18,354 nucleotides of DNA, from contig JBJFFZ010000043.1 of assembly GCA_051892195.1 (NCBI GenBank), positions 1 to 18,354 on the forward strand. The letters run 5' to 3'. Position 1 is the stretch's first letter, and each line of letters begins with the position of its first letter. Both the position numbers and the translations under genes were made by a program. A model generated the notes under the pieces. The model saw nothing but the letters and a program-made list of their open reading frames with translations. It was not told the DNA's origin and did no database searches. Below are positions 1-6,008 of the stretch, one piece after another. Source of the DNA: CAKQOE01 sp051892195. Its GTDB lineage: Bacteria; Bacillota; Clostridia; Peptostreptococcales; Anaerovoracaceae.

Positions 1-64
1 CCCCGGCCCCGGCCTTACAGCGCCAGACATATCGCCGCCGGGGCCGCTAATGGCACGGCCCCGA

Positions 65-99
65 CCCGGCCCCCCGCACGCCGGGGGGCCGGGGGTTTT
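65..99 (+). terminator. GC-rich intrinsic terminator at left edge
   Basis: An 11-bp perfect stem (CCCGGCCCCCC at 65-75, GGGGGGCCGGG at 83-93) with a 7-nt loop is followed by GG and TTTT on the plus strand. It would end a plus-strand transcript entering from the left. A second GC hairpin (CGGGGCCG at 39-46 with CGGCCCCG at 56-63) lies just before it. The minus strand has no T-run after the stem, so it is a weaker candidate for ending the convergent alaA transcript. The rest of 1-140 shows no convincing gene. Confidence 0.6.
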
Positions 100-140
100 C
101 GCCGCGCCACCTGAGCCCTGCAATGCATGGCTCTCCGCCC

Positions 141-1358
141 CTACCTCTGCCGGTAGTTTGCGAAGAAGTCCTTCATCCGGTCGGCCGCCTCCTGCAGCTG
201 CACCAGGTTCGGCAGGTAGACGATGCGGAAGTGGTCCGGTTCGCTCCAGTTGAAGCCGGTGCCGCAGGTGATGAGGATCTTCTTTTCCTTCAGGAGATCC
301 AGGGCGAACTGTTCATCGTCCCGGATATTGAACTTCTCAACGTCCATCTTCGGGAAGATGTAAAATGCGGCCTTTGGCTTTACAACGGAAATCCCCGGAA
401 TATCCTTCAGGGCATTGTAGATCAGCTCTCTCTGCTCGTAGATCCTGCCTCCCGGCACCAGGAGCTCGTCTGCGCTCTGGTAGCCTCCAAGAGCTGTCTG
501 AATGATGCTCTGAGCCGGTACGTTGGAGCAAAGGCGCATGGAGGACAGCAGATTGAGTCCTTCGATGTATCCCTTTACGTTGGACTTGTCCCCGCACAGG
601 CACATCCAGCCCACCCGGTAGCCTGCCACCCGGTGAGACTTGCTCAGACCGTTGAAGCTGATGGTAAACAGATCCGGCGCCAGGGAAGCCAGCGCCACGT
701 GCTCCTGCCCGTCCATCACCAGGCGGTCATAGATTTCGTCTGCAAAGAGGATCAGGTCGTTTTCTCTTGCCACCTGAACGATCTGCTCCAGCACATCCTT
801 CGGGTAAAGGGCTCCCGTCGGGTTGTTGGGGTTGATCACAACGATGCCCTTGGTCCGCGGAGTGACCTTGCTCTTTATATCCTCGATGTCCGGCATCCAG
901 TCCGACTGCTCATCACAGATATAATGCACCGCCTTTCCCCCTGCCAGGGTGACAGATGCAGTCCAAAGCGGATAGTCCGGTGCAGGAACCAGAATCTCGT
1001 CCCCGCTGTCAAGAAGCCCCTGCATGGACATGGTAATGAGCTCGCTGACACCGTTTCCTGTATAAATATCGTCCACCCCTACATTTGGAATCTTTTTCAG
1101 CTGACAGTACTGCATGATGGCCTTTCTTGCACTGAAAAGTCCCTTGGAATCCGAATACCCTTCCGTTTCCCGCAGATTCATCATCATATCCTTGACGATC
1201 TCATCCGGCGCATAAAACCCGAAGGGAGCCGGGTTGCCGATGTTCAGCTTCAGAACGTCCATCCCCTCGCTGATCATGCGGTTTGCCTCGTCCATAACAG
1301 GACCTCTTATGTCATAGCATACATTGTCAAGTTTTCTTGATTTTTCAAAAATTCTCAT
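141..1358 (-). CDS. alaA: Alanine aminotransferase AlaA (PLP, fold type I)
   Basis: The product is a cytosolic PLP enzyme expected to interconvert pyruvate plus glutamate with alanine plus 2-oxoglutarate. From the chosen start it has 405 residues, the length I recall for E. coli AlaA. It follows that family almost end to end: KLDNVCYDIRGPV near the N-terminus, LNIGNPAPFG, the YTGNGVSELI cofactor loop, VPAPDYPLWTA, NPNNPTGA, FADEIYD, the PLP-lysine segment SFNGLSKSHRVAGYRVGW, SMRLCSNVPAQ and a C-terminal DHFRIVYLP. The frame stays open for 16 more codons (ATG at 1404-1406), but GGAGG at 1368-1372 is correctly spaced only for the ATG at 1356-1358. The gene stands alone behind a T-box leader, so its expression should rise when tRNA-Ala is uncharged. 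That fits a role in alanine synthesis. Confidence in the family is high. Confidence 0.95.
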   Translation of the reverse strand: MRIFEKSRKLDNVCYDIRGPVMDEANRMISEGMDVLKLNIGNPAPFGFYAPDEIVKDMMMNLRETEGYSDSKGLFSARKAIMQYCQLKKIPNVGVDDIYTGNGVSELITMSMQGLLDSGDEILVPAPDYPLWTASVTLAGGKAVHYICDEQSDWMPDIEDIKSKVTPRTKGIVVINPNNPTGALYPKDVLEQIVQVARENDLILFADEIYDRLVMDGQEHVALASLAPDLFTISFNGLSKSHRVAGYRVGWMCLCGDKSNVKGYIEGLNLLSSMRLCSNVPAQSIIQTALGGYQSADELLVPGGRIYEQRELIYNALKDIPGISVVKPKAAFYIFPKMDVEKFNIRDDEQFALDLLKEKKILITCGTGFNWSEPDHFRIVYLPNLVQLQEAADRMKDFFANYRQR

Positions 1359-1367
1359 AACTTTCAT

Positions 1368-1372
1368 CCTCC
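1368..1372 (-). promoter_or_regulatory. RBS that decides the alaA start
   Basis: The minus strand reads GGAGG, then 9 nt, then ATG at 1356-1358. An in-frame ATG directly abuts the GGAGG (1365-1367) and is too close to be used. The open frame further upstream belongs to the leader RNA. Confidence 0.75.
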
Positions 1373-1518
1373 ATTCCTGCGGGCAGATTCCCTGCCTGTA
1401 ACTCATGAATCATAAACGAATCCGCCGGTCCACCGGCGCCGGTGCGTGCCCTCCGGTCACCCCAAAACTGCTTCCCCCGCACAGCGGGCGGGTCCACCGG
1501 GACTTTCGCCCCACATGC

Positions 1519-1546
1519 AAAAAACCCTGAGCCGTAAGGCTCAGGG
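1519..1546 (-). terminator. T-box-controlled attenuator terminator
   Basis: On the minus strand CCCTGAGCC, loop TTAC and GGCTCAGGG form a 9-bp stem followed by TTTTTT. It lies about 160 nt before the alaA start and directly after the T-box sequence, the standard arrangement for transcription attenuation. Confidence 0.88.
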
Positions 1547-1813
1547 CGAATCATACTCCGTGTTACCACCTGAATTCAGGAGCCGGGCTCCTGCTCTCTG
1601 CACGACAGAAGGCTGCGCCTCCGATCGCTGTCCCTGTAACGTGGGACCTTCCGCCTTCCACTACTTGGCAAAACACCGGTTCTGCCTTTTGCGGTCGGAG
1701 CTCGGGGACTGCTTCCATCACTGCTGCATAAGGGCGTTTCAGCTGCGGCCCTCTCTCTGGGATGCAGGGAGGCGATGTACTCCTTCCCGTCATTGCTTCG
1801 CTGTTTCATTGTT
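1519..1813 (-). promoter_or_regulatory. T-box leader of alaA, apparent alanine (GCA) specifier
   Basis: This is a tRNA-sensing leader. The T-box sequence reads AGGTGGTAACACGG on the minus strand (1558-1571). Its UGGU (1565-1568) can pair with an ACCA acceptor end, meaning discriminator A, as in tRNA-Ala. Stem I shows AGUA at 1778-1781 and the helix CATCGC (1772-1777) with GTGATG (1716-1721). A distal arm has TGCAT/ATGCA and GGGC/GCCC pairing around an AGAGAG element. Opposite the AGUA lies GAAGCAGTCC, so GCA at 1710-1712 is the likely specifier, and GCA encodes alanine. Lower down, AUGAC and GAGC resemble the GA (kink-turn) motif. The downstream terminator overlaps the region that would form the antiterminator. 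Other triplets in that loop (GAA, AAG, AGC) are possible but fit alaA and the discriminator less well. Confidence 0.88.
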
Positions 1814-1819
1814 GGTCAT

Positions 1820-1848
1820 ACTTTAGCACCGACTGTATGCAATGTCAA
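1820..1848 (-). promoter_or_regulatory. Promoter of the alaA T-box transcript
   Basis: On the minus strand the -35 is TTGACA (1843-1848), the spacer is 17 nt and the -10 is TAAAGT (1820-1825). Transcription should begin near 1813, just before stem I of the T-box. Confidence 0.8.
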
Positions 1849-1854
1849 GCATGA

Positions 1855-1874
1855 ATACAGAAATTATTCTGTAT
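1855..1874. repeat. Perfect 8-bp inverted repeat next to the alaA -35
   Basis: ATACAGAA, spacer ATTA and TTCTGTAT form a 20-bp AT-rich dyad. It ends 6 bp before the -35 of the alaA promoter. There is no T-run on either side, so it looks like a binding site for a dimeric regulator rather than a terminator. The remaining DNA up to 2005 is GC-rich, with a short GCCGGC-type hairpin beyond the stop of the neighbouring gene and nothing else recognisable. Confidence 0.5.
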
Positions 1875-2005
1875 ACACAAAACCCGTCTGCACCAGTCTC
1901 ATCACCGCAGGTCTTTCCGGACCAGTCAACGCCGGTCCTGCCTGCCGCATCAGCCACAGCCGGCGTCAGCTCCGCAGACCGCACCACCGCCGGCTCTGCC
2001 GGCCC

Positions 2006-3535
2006 CTAAAACCTCCGGTCCTCCGTAACCCAGCCCGGGAACCACTGATAGTGCTCCTTCGGATTTGCCTTCTTCAGGCCGTCATAGGAAGCCTTTGCCA
2101 GATCGATGGCGCCGGTCTTCTTATTGCGCAGCACCATAATATCCCCGGAAGCCGCCAGCTCCTCCAAAGCTGCCTGCAGCTGCTCTGCGGAAGCGTCGAT
2201 GTACCACTGCAGATCCTCCATGGTCATGTGAAGGCCAGGATTTGCCCGGTAGTCCTCTGCCAGAACCTTCAGGACATTCTCTGCAGATACCGGCAGCTTT
2301 TCCTCCACCTCTTCAAACACAGGCACCGGCAGACCCGTCTCTTCGTCGATCACCCGGCGCGTCATTTCCATGTCTTCCTTCATAAGCTTCAGAGCAGAGC
2401 GGTAGATGGTCATGCGGCAGGCTTCCACCGTGCCTCCTGCCACATGCTCGGTCTTTGCCACCTCAAACACATTCTGCACAGGATAGAAGCGGTTCACACC
2501 GTCGCCTCCCATGATCTGCGTAGCCTGCTTTGCAGATTCCAGGCACATCTCAACCCCCATGGCCTTGATGGAGCTTGCCTCGATGGTGATGTCCTCCCCT
2601 CTGTCCCACTGCCACGCAGTATAGTAAACGGAATTTCTCAGGAAGTTGAGGCGCATGACAATGTCCGCAACCTTGTCCTGATTTTCCGGAACATCCGCCG
2701 TCTTCTTTCCGAACTGGACTCTCCGCTGAGAATACGGAACGCAGCTGTTCAGCAGGAGGCGCATCCAGCCTACGGTGCCTGCAGCAATGTTTGTCCGCTC
2801 AAAGTTCAGGCCCGCCATCATGATCTTCCAGCCCTCCCCTTCTGCGCCGATCCGCTGGTCCTCTGTCACCACAACATTGTCAAAGTCCAGAGAGCCGTTC
2901 TGAATATTCTGGAATCCCAGAATCTCATTGATCTTTTCCGTAGTGAAGCCCGGAGTTCCCCGCTTTACGATAAAAGCAGTCAGATGCCGTCTCTTCTTAA
3001 TATCCTCCGGATCATCGCTGGTCCTCGCATACACAAAGTAACGCTCCGCCACCCCGGCAGCCACGATAAAGCGCTTCTTTCCGTTGAGGACATAATGATC
3101 CCCCTCTTTTTTTGCGGTGACACTGACCCCTGCAGCATCCGTGCCTGCAGTCATCTCCGTAATCACCACCGCCCCGATTTCCCCGGAAGCGATCTCCCCG
3201 AGATATCTTGCCTTCTGCTCCTCCGTGCCGTATTCGATGATCTGGCGCAGCCCGCCGTTCATATTGCCGATGACGATCCGTCCCACCCCCGGCATCCGGG
3301 CGTTGAGCTCATCTGCAAGAATACAGGAGCCGGTGGCTCCCAGGCCAAGACCGCCGTATTCCTTCGGAATGGCCGCCCCGATATAGCCCTTCTTCCCGAT
3401 TTCCTGAAAGATATCCGCCGGAAATTCCCTGGTCCAGCGGGTCACCTCTTCCCGTGCCGCAATGGTCTTTACATATTCGTGCACTTCCTTCTGAAATGCC
3501 TTCTGTTCTTCCGTCCACCATGGAAATGGTTTCAT
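2006..3535 (-). CDS. Acyl-CoA dehydrogenase family flavoprotein with extra C-terminal domain
   Basis: This is an FAD enzyme expected to oxidise an acyl-CoA to the 2-enoyl-CoA and pass electrons to an ETF. Residues 1-385 follow the acyl-CoA dehydrogenase fold: YGGLGLG (60-66), the flavin/substrate segment ITEMTAGTDAAG (125-136), NGKKRFIVAAG (151-161), and IMGGDGV (341-347). The catalytic-glutamate position of the medium-chain type reads AGGT (366-369), with no Glu. The isovaleryl/long-chain-type base is present as Glu246 in GLNFERT. Residues about 386-509 form a helical, charged extension that most family members lack; its DLQWYIDASAEQLQAALEEL stretch followed by a short strand-like part resembles a winged helix. 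AAAGGAG lies 8 nt before the ATG. No ETF genes are in the window, so partner and substrate are unknown. The family call is firm; specificity is not. Confidence 0.88.
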   Translation of the reverse strand: MKPFPWWTEEQKAFQKEVHEYVKTIAAREEVTRWTREFPADIFQEIGKKGYIGAAIPKEYGGLGLGATGSCILADELNARMPGVGRIVIGNMNGGLRQIIEYGTEEQKARYLGEIASGEIGAVVITEMTAGTDAAGVSVTAKKEGDHYVLNGKKRFIVAAGVAERYFVYARTSDDPEDIKKRRHLTAFIVKRGTPGFTTEKINEILGFQNIQNGSLDFDNVVVTEDQRIGAEGEGWKIMMAGLNFERTNIAAGTVGWMRLLLNSCVPYSQRRVQFGKKTADVPENQDKVADIVMRLNFLRNSVYYTAWQWDRGEDITIEASSIKAMGVEMCLESAKQATQIMGGDGVNRFYPVQNVFEVAKTEHVAGGTVEACRMTIYRSALKLMKEDMEMTRRVIDEETGLPVPVFEEVEEKLPVSAENVLKVLAEDYRANPGLHMTMEDLQWYIDASAEQLQAALEELAASGDIMVLRNKKTGAIDLAKASYDGLKKANPKEHYQWFPGWVTEDRRF

Positions 3536-3643
3536 AAATAAACTCCTTTCATCTGCGCATCATCTGTGCATCATCCGCACCGTCCCGGTGCCCCTCCGGC
3601 CCCGGCGGGGCCGCAGAAATAACTTTTACTCACCTTCCTGTCC

Positions 3644-3657
3644 GCCCCCCGGGGGGC
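3644..3657. repeat. GC palindrome in the divergent intergenic region
   Basis: GCCCCCC directly followed by GGGGGGC is a perfect 14-bp palindrome in the leader of the minus-strand dehydrogenase. It sits in the 328-bp gap 3536-3863, which also holds the two divergent promoters and another GC stretch around 3590-3612. I see no gene in this gap. Confidence 0.5.
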
Positions 3658-3671
3658 AGATTCTTCTTTCC

Positions 3672-3702
3672 ATTATAAAGTAAAACAGCTGCAGAGCGTC
3701 AA
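3672..3702 (-). promoter_or_regulatory. Probable promoter of the acyl-CoA dehydrogenase
   Basis: On the minus strand there is TTGACG (3697-3702), a 19-nt spacer and TATAAT (3672-3677). The -10 is perfect and the spacer is long. The leader would be about 130 nt and would contain the 3644-3657 palindrome. Confidence 0.5.
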
Positions 3703-3735
3703 ACTTTTTCACAGGAAAATTCCCCGGGAACCCCC

Positions 3736-3763
3736 TTGCCTTTCGCAGGCACAATGCTATAAT
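3736..3763 (+). promoter_or_regulatory. Probable promoter of the ThrE-type exporter genes
   Basis: TTGCCT (3736-3741), a 16-nt spacer and TATAAT (3758-3763), about 100 nt before the first exporter gene and divergent from the dehydrogenase promoter. Confidence 0.6.
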
Positions 3764-3863
3764 AAAGCAACAGCCTGGCAGGAATGAAAAAAATCGGATA
3801 TTTTGGTTATATTAAAGAATATTATTTCGCATTATTTCATTTTGATAAAAGAAAGTGGTTATT

Positions 3864-4628
3864 ATGAACAATTCTGAAAGAATTCTCCTGTTTCTCATGG
3901 ACGCAGGGGAACTGATGCTGAAAAGCGGCGGCGAAATCCGCCGGGTGGAGGACACCATCCAGCGCATGGGCATGGCCCTTGGAGCCGCCCGCATGAATGT
4001 CTTCGTGATCACATCCAGCATGCTGGTGACCATGAACCTTCCCGATGGCTCTGCCATCACCCAGAGCCGCCGGATCATGCAGCCCGCTGATACGGATTTT
4101 TACTGCATTGAACAGCTCAACGCCCTGAGCCGGCGATGCTGCGCCGAAACGCCGGCTCTTTCCGGGCTGGAGGAGGAGCTCGCCCGGATCCGCAGCAGCC
4201 GGATCTCCAGAAAGAAGCTGACGGCAGGCAGCATGCTGGCCGCAGGAACCCTGTGCATGTTCTTTGGAGGAACACTGCCCGATGCCATAGCTGCGGCCCT
4301 CACTGCGATTCTGGTTGTCCTGATGCAGATTTACCTGATTCCCCTGAGCGCCAGCAGGATGATCTTCAATCTGATCTGCTCCTTTGTCTCCGGCATGGTC
4401 ATCTGCCTGCTGTGCAGCGGCTTTTCCTGCCTTCATCCGGACAAGATCATGATCGGCGTCATTATGCTGCTGATTCCCGGCATCGCCCTGATCAATGCCA
4501 TCCGGGATGTCATGGTGGGCGACACCATGGCAGGCATGATGCGGCTGGTGGAATCCCTGCTCTGGGCCGGCGCTCTGGCCGGAGGCTTTATGGCCGCCAT
4601 GTTTCTTACGGGGGTGTATGCTGTATGA
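3864..4628 (+). CDS. Threonine/serine exporter, ThrE N-terminal-type subunit (DUF1212)
   Basis: The product is an inner-membrane protein of the ThrE family, half of a two-gene exporter for threonine and serine. The first ~120 residues are mostly soluble and carry the family signature: a helix with MLKSGGEIRRVEDTIQRMG, then strands with NVFVITSSMLVTM and a TQSRRI segment. The C-terminal half has about five hydrophobic segments (AGSMLAAGTLCMFFGG; AIAAALTAILVVLMQIYLI; FNLICSFVSGMVICLLCSG; IGVIMLLIPGIALINA; a last one near the C-terminus), with IPGIALINAIRD between them. A GTG at 3855 opens the same frame, but the ATG at 3864 is preferred; the RBS is weak in either case. It overlaps the next gene by 4 nt (ATGA), so the two are translationally coupled. 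Direction and substrate come from the family only. Confidence 0.85.
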   Translation: MNNSERILLFLMDAGELMLKSGGEIRRVEDTIQRMGMALGAARMNVFVITSSMLVTMNLPDGSAITQSRRIMQPADTDFYCIEQLNALSRRCCAETPALSGLEEELARIRSSRISRKKLTAGSMLAAGTLCMFFGGTLPDAIAAALTAILVVLMQIYLIPLSASRMIFNLICSFVSGMVICLLCSGFSCLHPDKIMIGVIMLLIPGIALINAIRDVMVGDTMAGMMRLVESLLWAGALAGGFMAAMFLTGVYAV

Positions 4629-5125
4629 CCTTTGATATCACACTGGGAAATTTCACCGTCAGCAGCCAGGTGCTGATTCAGATTCTCACCTCCTTCACCG
4701 GCTCCTTCGGCTTTGCCATGATATTCAACCTCCGCCGGCGGTTTATCCTTCCCGCAGCCTTTGCGGGCATGGCCGCCTGGGCGGTCTATCTTGTCAGCCT
4801 GGGGCTGACGGACGATATTCTGACGGCTTCCTTTATTTCCAGCATCGCCTGCTCGGTATTTGCGGAAGTCATGGCCCGGCTGTGCCGCACCCCGGCCAAC
4901 CAGTTTCTCATTATTGCCCTGATTCCGCTGATTCCGGGGGCTTCCCTCTACTACACCATGGAGGCCATCGTCCGGCGGGACATGGAGGGCATGACGCTGT
5001 ACGGATACCGGACCCTGGAATTTGTGTTCGGCATCACCCTGGGCATCTGCCTTGTTTCCGCCTTTGTGGATATGCTGCGCAAGGCCGCATCCGCCAAAGG
5101 GGCCCGCGGGCGGGCCGGACGCTGA
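4625..5125 (+). CDS. Threonine/serine exporter, ThrE C-terminal-type subunit
   Basis: This is a small (166-aa) hydrophobic membrane protein, the second half of the split ThrE exporter. It has about four to five transmembrane segments, an RRRFILPAAFAGMAAWAVYLV segment, the conserved LIPLIPGASLYYTMEAIV stretch and a basic tail (RKAASAKGARGRAGR). The start is the ATG overlapping the TGA of the upstream subunit (ATGA), with GGGGGTG about 7-10 nt before it. The frame stays open upstream of this ATG, but that part is an out-of-frame reading of the first subunit. In other bacteria the two parts are fused in one ThrE polypeptide; here they are separate and probably work as a complex. Confidence 0.85.
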   Translation: MTFDITLGNFTVSSQVLIQILTSFTGSFGFAMIFNLRRRFILPAAFAGMAAWAVYLVSLGLTDDILTASFISSIACSVFAEVMARLCRTPANQFLIIALIPLIPGASLYYTMEAIVRRDMEGMTLYGYRTLEFVFGITLGICLVSAFVDMLRKAASAKGARGRAGR

Positions 5126-5143
5126 GGAAGAAGGATTCCTCAG
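5122..5143 (+). other. Hairpin overlapping the exporter stop codon
   Basis: CTGAGGAA (5122-5129) pairs perfectly with TTCCTCAG (5136-5143) around a 6-nt loop. It starts at the TGA stop. No T-run follows, so it is not a canonical terminator. It may protect the 3' end or act as a weak terminator before the ferritin promoter. Confidence 0.4.
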
Positions 5144-5171
5144 AAAACTGAAAACAATCTGCAGCCCTGTC

Positions 5172-5201
5172 TTGTATTCTTTTTGGGATTTGTGCTACAA
5201 T
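5172..5201 (+). promoter_or_regulatory. Probable promoter of the ferritin gene
   Basis: TTGTAT (5172-5177), an 18-nt spacer and TACAAT (5196-5201), about 45 nt before the ferritin start. I see no clear Fur-box or PerR-box match around it. Confidence 0.55.
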
Positions 5202-5245
5202 GTTAGGAAATATTTTATACAGCATACAGAAAGGGGATCACACTC

Positions 5246-5758
5246 ATGTTAAACGAAAAAGTTGCTGAACTGCTGAACGATCAGATCAACAAGGAACTGT
5301 ACTCTGCTTATTTATACCTCTCATTCTCAGATTACTTTGAGGATCGGGGACTTGCCGGCTTCGCAAACTGGTACTACATTCAGGCCCAGGAAGAAAGAGA
5401 CCACGCCATGCTCTTCCGCCAGTATCTGCTGAACGAAGGCTGTAAGGTTAAGCTCGGTGCCATCGCACAGCCTGATAAGGAGCCGACCTGCGACATGGAC
5501 GTTTTAAAGTTCGGTCTTGAGCACGAAGAGTACGTGACAAGCCTGATTCACAACATCTACAGCTCCGCATACGACATCAGAGACTTCAGAACCATGCAGT
5601 TCCTCGACTGGTTTGTAAAGGAACAGGGCGAAGAAGAAACAAACGCCAACGATCTCATCACAAAGATGGAGCTTTACGGTTCCGATCCGCGGAGCCTCTA
5701 CATGCTGGATCAGGAGCTGGCTGCAAGAGTTTACTCTGCACCTTCCCTGGTTCTTTAA
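5246..5758 (+). CDS. ftnA: Bacterial ferritin (non-haem)
   Basis: This cytosolic iron-storage protein should assemble as a 24-mer cage that oxidises Fe(II) and stores it as ferric mineral. At 170 residues it has the usual length of the bacterial ferritin family. All ferroxidase-centre residues are present at the positions I know for E. coli FtnA: Glu17 (NKELYSAYLY), Glu50 and His53 (QEERDHA), Glu94 (LEHEEY), Gln127 and Glu130 (KEQGEEE). There is no sign of the conserved haem-ligand methionine of bacterioferritins. AAAGGGG precedes the ATG by about 9 nt. The gene is monocistronic, with its own promoter and a strong terminator just after it. Its codon use looks more AT-tolerant than the GC-rich exporter genes, as expected for an abundant protein. 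Confidence 0.95.
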   Translation: MLNEKVAELLNDQINKELYSAYLYLSFSDYFEDRGLAGFANWYYIQAQEERDHAMLFRQYLLNEGCKVKLGAIAQPDKEPTCDMDVLKFGLEHEEYVTSLIHNIYSSAYDIRDFRTMQFLDWFVKEQGEEETNANDLITKMELYGSDPRSLYMLDQELAARVYSAPSLVL

Positions 5759-5783
5759 TCTCAGAGATAACGGAAGCTTTTCG

Positions 5784-5814
5784 CCTCACGGGCCCGGCCC
5801 GTGGGGTTTTTTTT
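5784..5814 (+). terminator. Ferritin terminator
   Basis: A 10-bp GC-rich stem (CCTCACGGGC with GCCCGTGGGG, one G-U pair) with loop CCG is followed by eight T residues (5807-5814). Confidence 0.92.
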
Positions 5815-5850
5815 GCCCTTCCTGCCGTACAGATATTTTCTTATTTGCTA

Positions 5851-5879
5851 TTGTCCCGTCATTTGAAAATTTGTATAAT
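5851..5879 (+). promoter_or_regulatory. Upstream promoter of the ABC importer operon
   Basis: TTGTCC (5851-5856), a 17-nt spacer and TATAAT (5874-5879). The -10 sits exactly in the spacer of an 11-bp inverted repeat (5863-5900), so access could be controlled by a protein bound there. Confidence 0.55.
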
Positions 5880-5900
5880 GTAAGTTGTGCAAATTTTCAA
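5863..5900. repeat. 11-bp perfect inverted repeat flanking a -10 box (operator candidate)
   Basis: TTGAAAATTTG (5863-5873) and CAAATTTTCAA (5890-5900) are perfect reverse complements separated by 16 bp. The spacer begins with the TATAAT of the upstream promoter. Transcription from that promoter would start inside the right half, so the repeat cannot act as an RNA hairpin there; a DNA operator fits better. The half-sites GAAAATT and AATTTTC resemble CodY half-sites but are in the opposite order to a CodY box. Confidence 0.6.
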
Positions 5901-5907
5901 TAATCAG

Positions 5908-5937
5908 TTGACAGGAAACGTTTTGCAGTGTTAATAT
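5908..5937 (+). promoter_or_regulatory. Main promoter of the ABC importer operon
   Basis: TTGACA (5908-5913), an 18-nt spacer and TAATAT (5932-5937). A 6-bp inverted repeat (ACCTAC at 5938-5943, GTAGGT at 5951-5956) covers the expected start point near 5944 and could be a second operator. Confidence 0.7.
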
Positions 5938-5995
5938 ACCTACAATTCCAGTAGGTTATTTTGATTCTGCAGCTGCGCAAGTGATCAATACTTCT

Positions 5996-6000
5996 GGAGG
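5996..6000 (+). promoter_or_regulatory. RBS that supports a TTG start
   Basis: GGAGG lies 8 nt before the TTG at 6009-6011 and 17 nt before the first in-frame ATG at 6018. Spacing favours the TTG. Confidence 0.65.
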
Positions 6001-6008
6001 GATTTATT

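Noticed and set aside
3..50. Possible tail of a plus-strand gene ending in TAA at 48-50 before the left terminator
   Set aside because: Only about 15 codons are visible, of low-complexity Pro/Ala/Arg composition, so no coding call can be supported.
123..1340. 405-aa open frame on the plus strand opposite alaA
   Set aside because: It is the antisense shadow of a fully conserved alaA, rich in His/Leu/Arg with no recognisable motif and no RBS.
1446..1826. Short open frames on both strands across the alaA leader
   Set aside because: The region is explained by a T-box leader with stem I, T-box sequence and terminator; the frames have no RBS or homology that I recognise.
1775..3541. 588-aa open frame on the plus strand opposite the acyl-CoA dehydrogenase
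   Set aside because: An antisense shadow kept open by GC-rich codons. The minus-strand frame has clear family motifs and an RBS.
4136..4624. Upstream extension of the second ThrE subunit frame
   Set aside because: It is an out-of-frame reading of the first subunit, rich in His/Arg. The ATGA overlap at 4625 gives the natural start.
5861..5900. CodY box
   Set aside because: The half-sites GAAAATT and AATTTTC are present but in reversed order and 16 bp apart, unlike the 15-bp CodY consensus.
5908..5937. cre-like (CcpA) site GGAAACGTTTTGC between the -35 and -10 of the importer promoter
   Set aside because: It matches the cre consensus only around the central CG and fails at several fixed positions.
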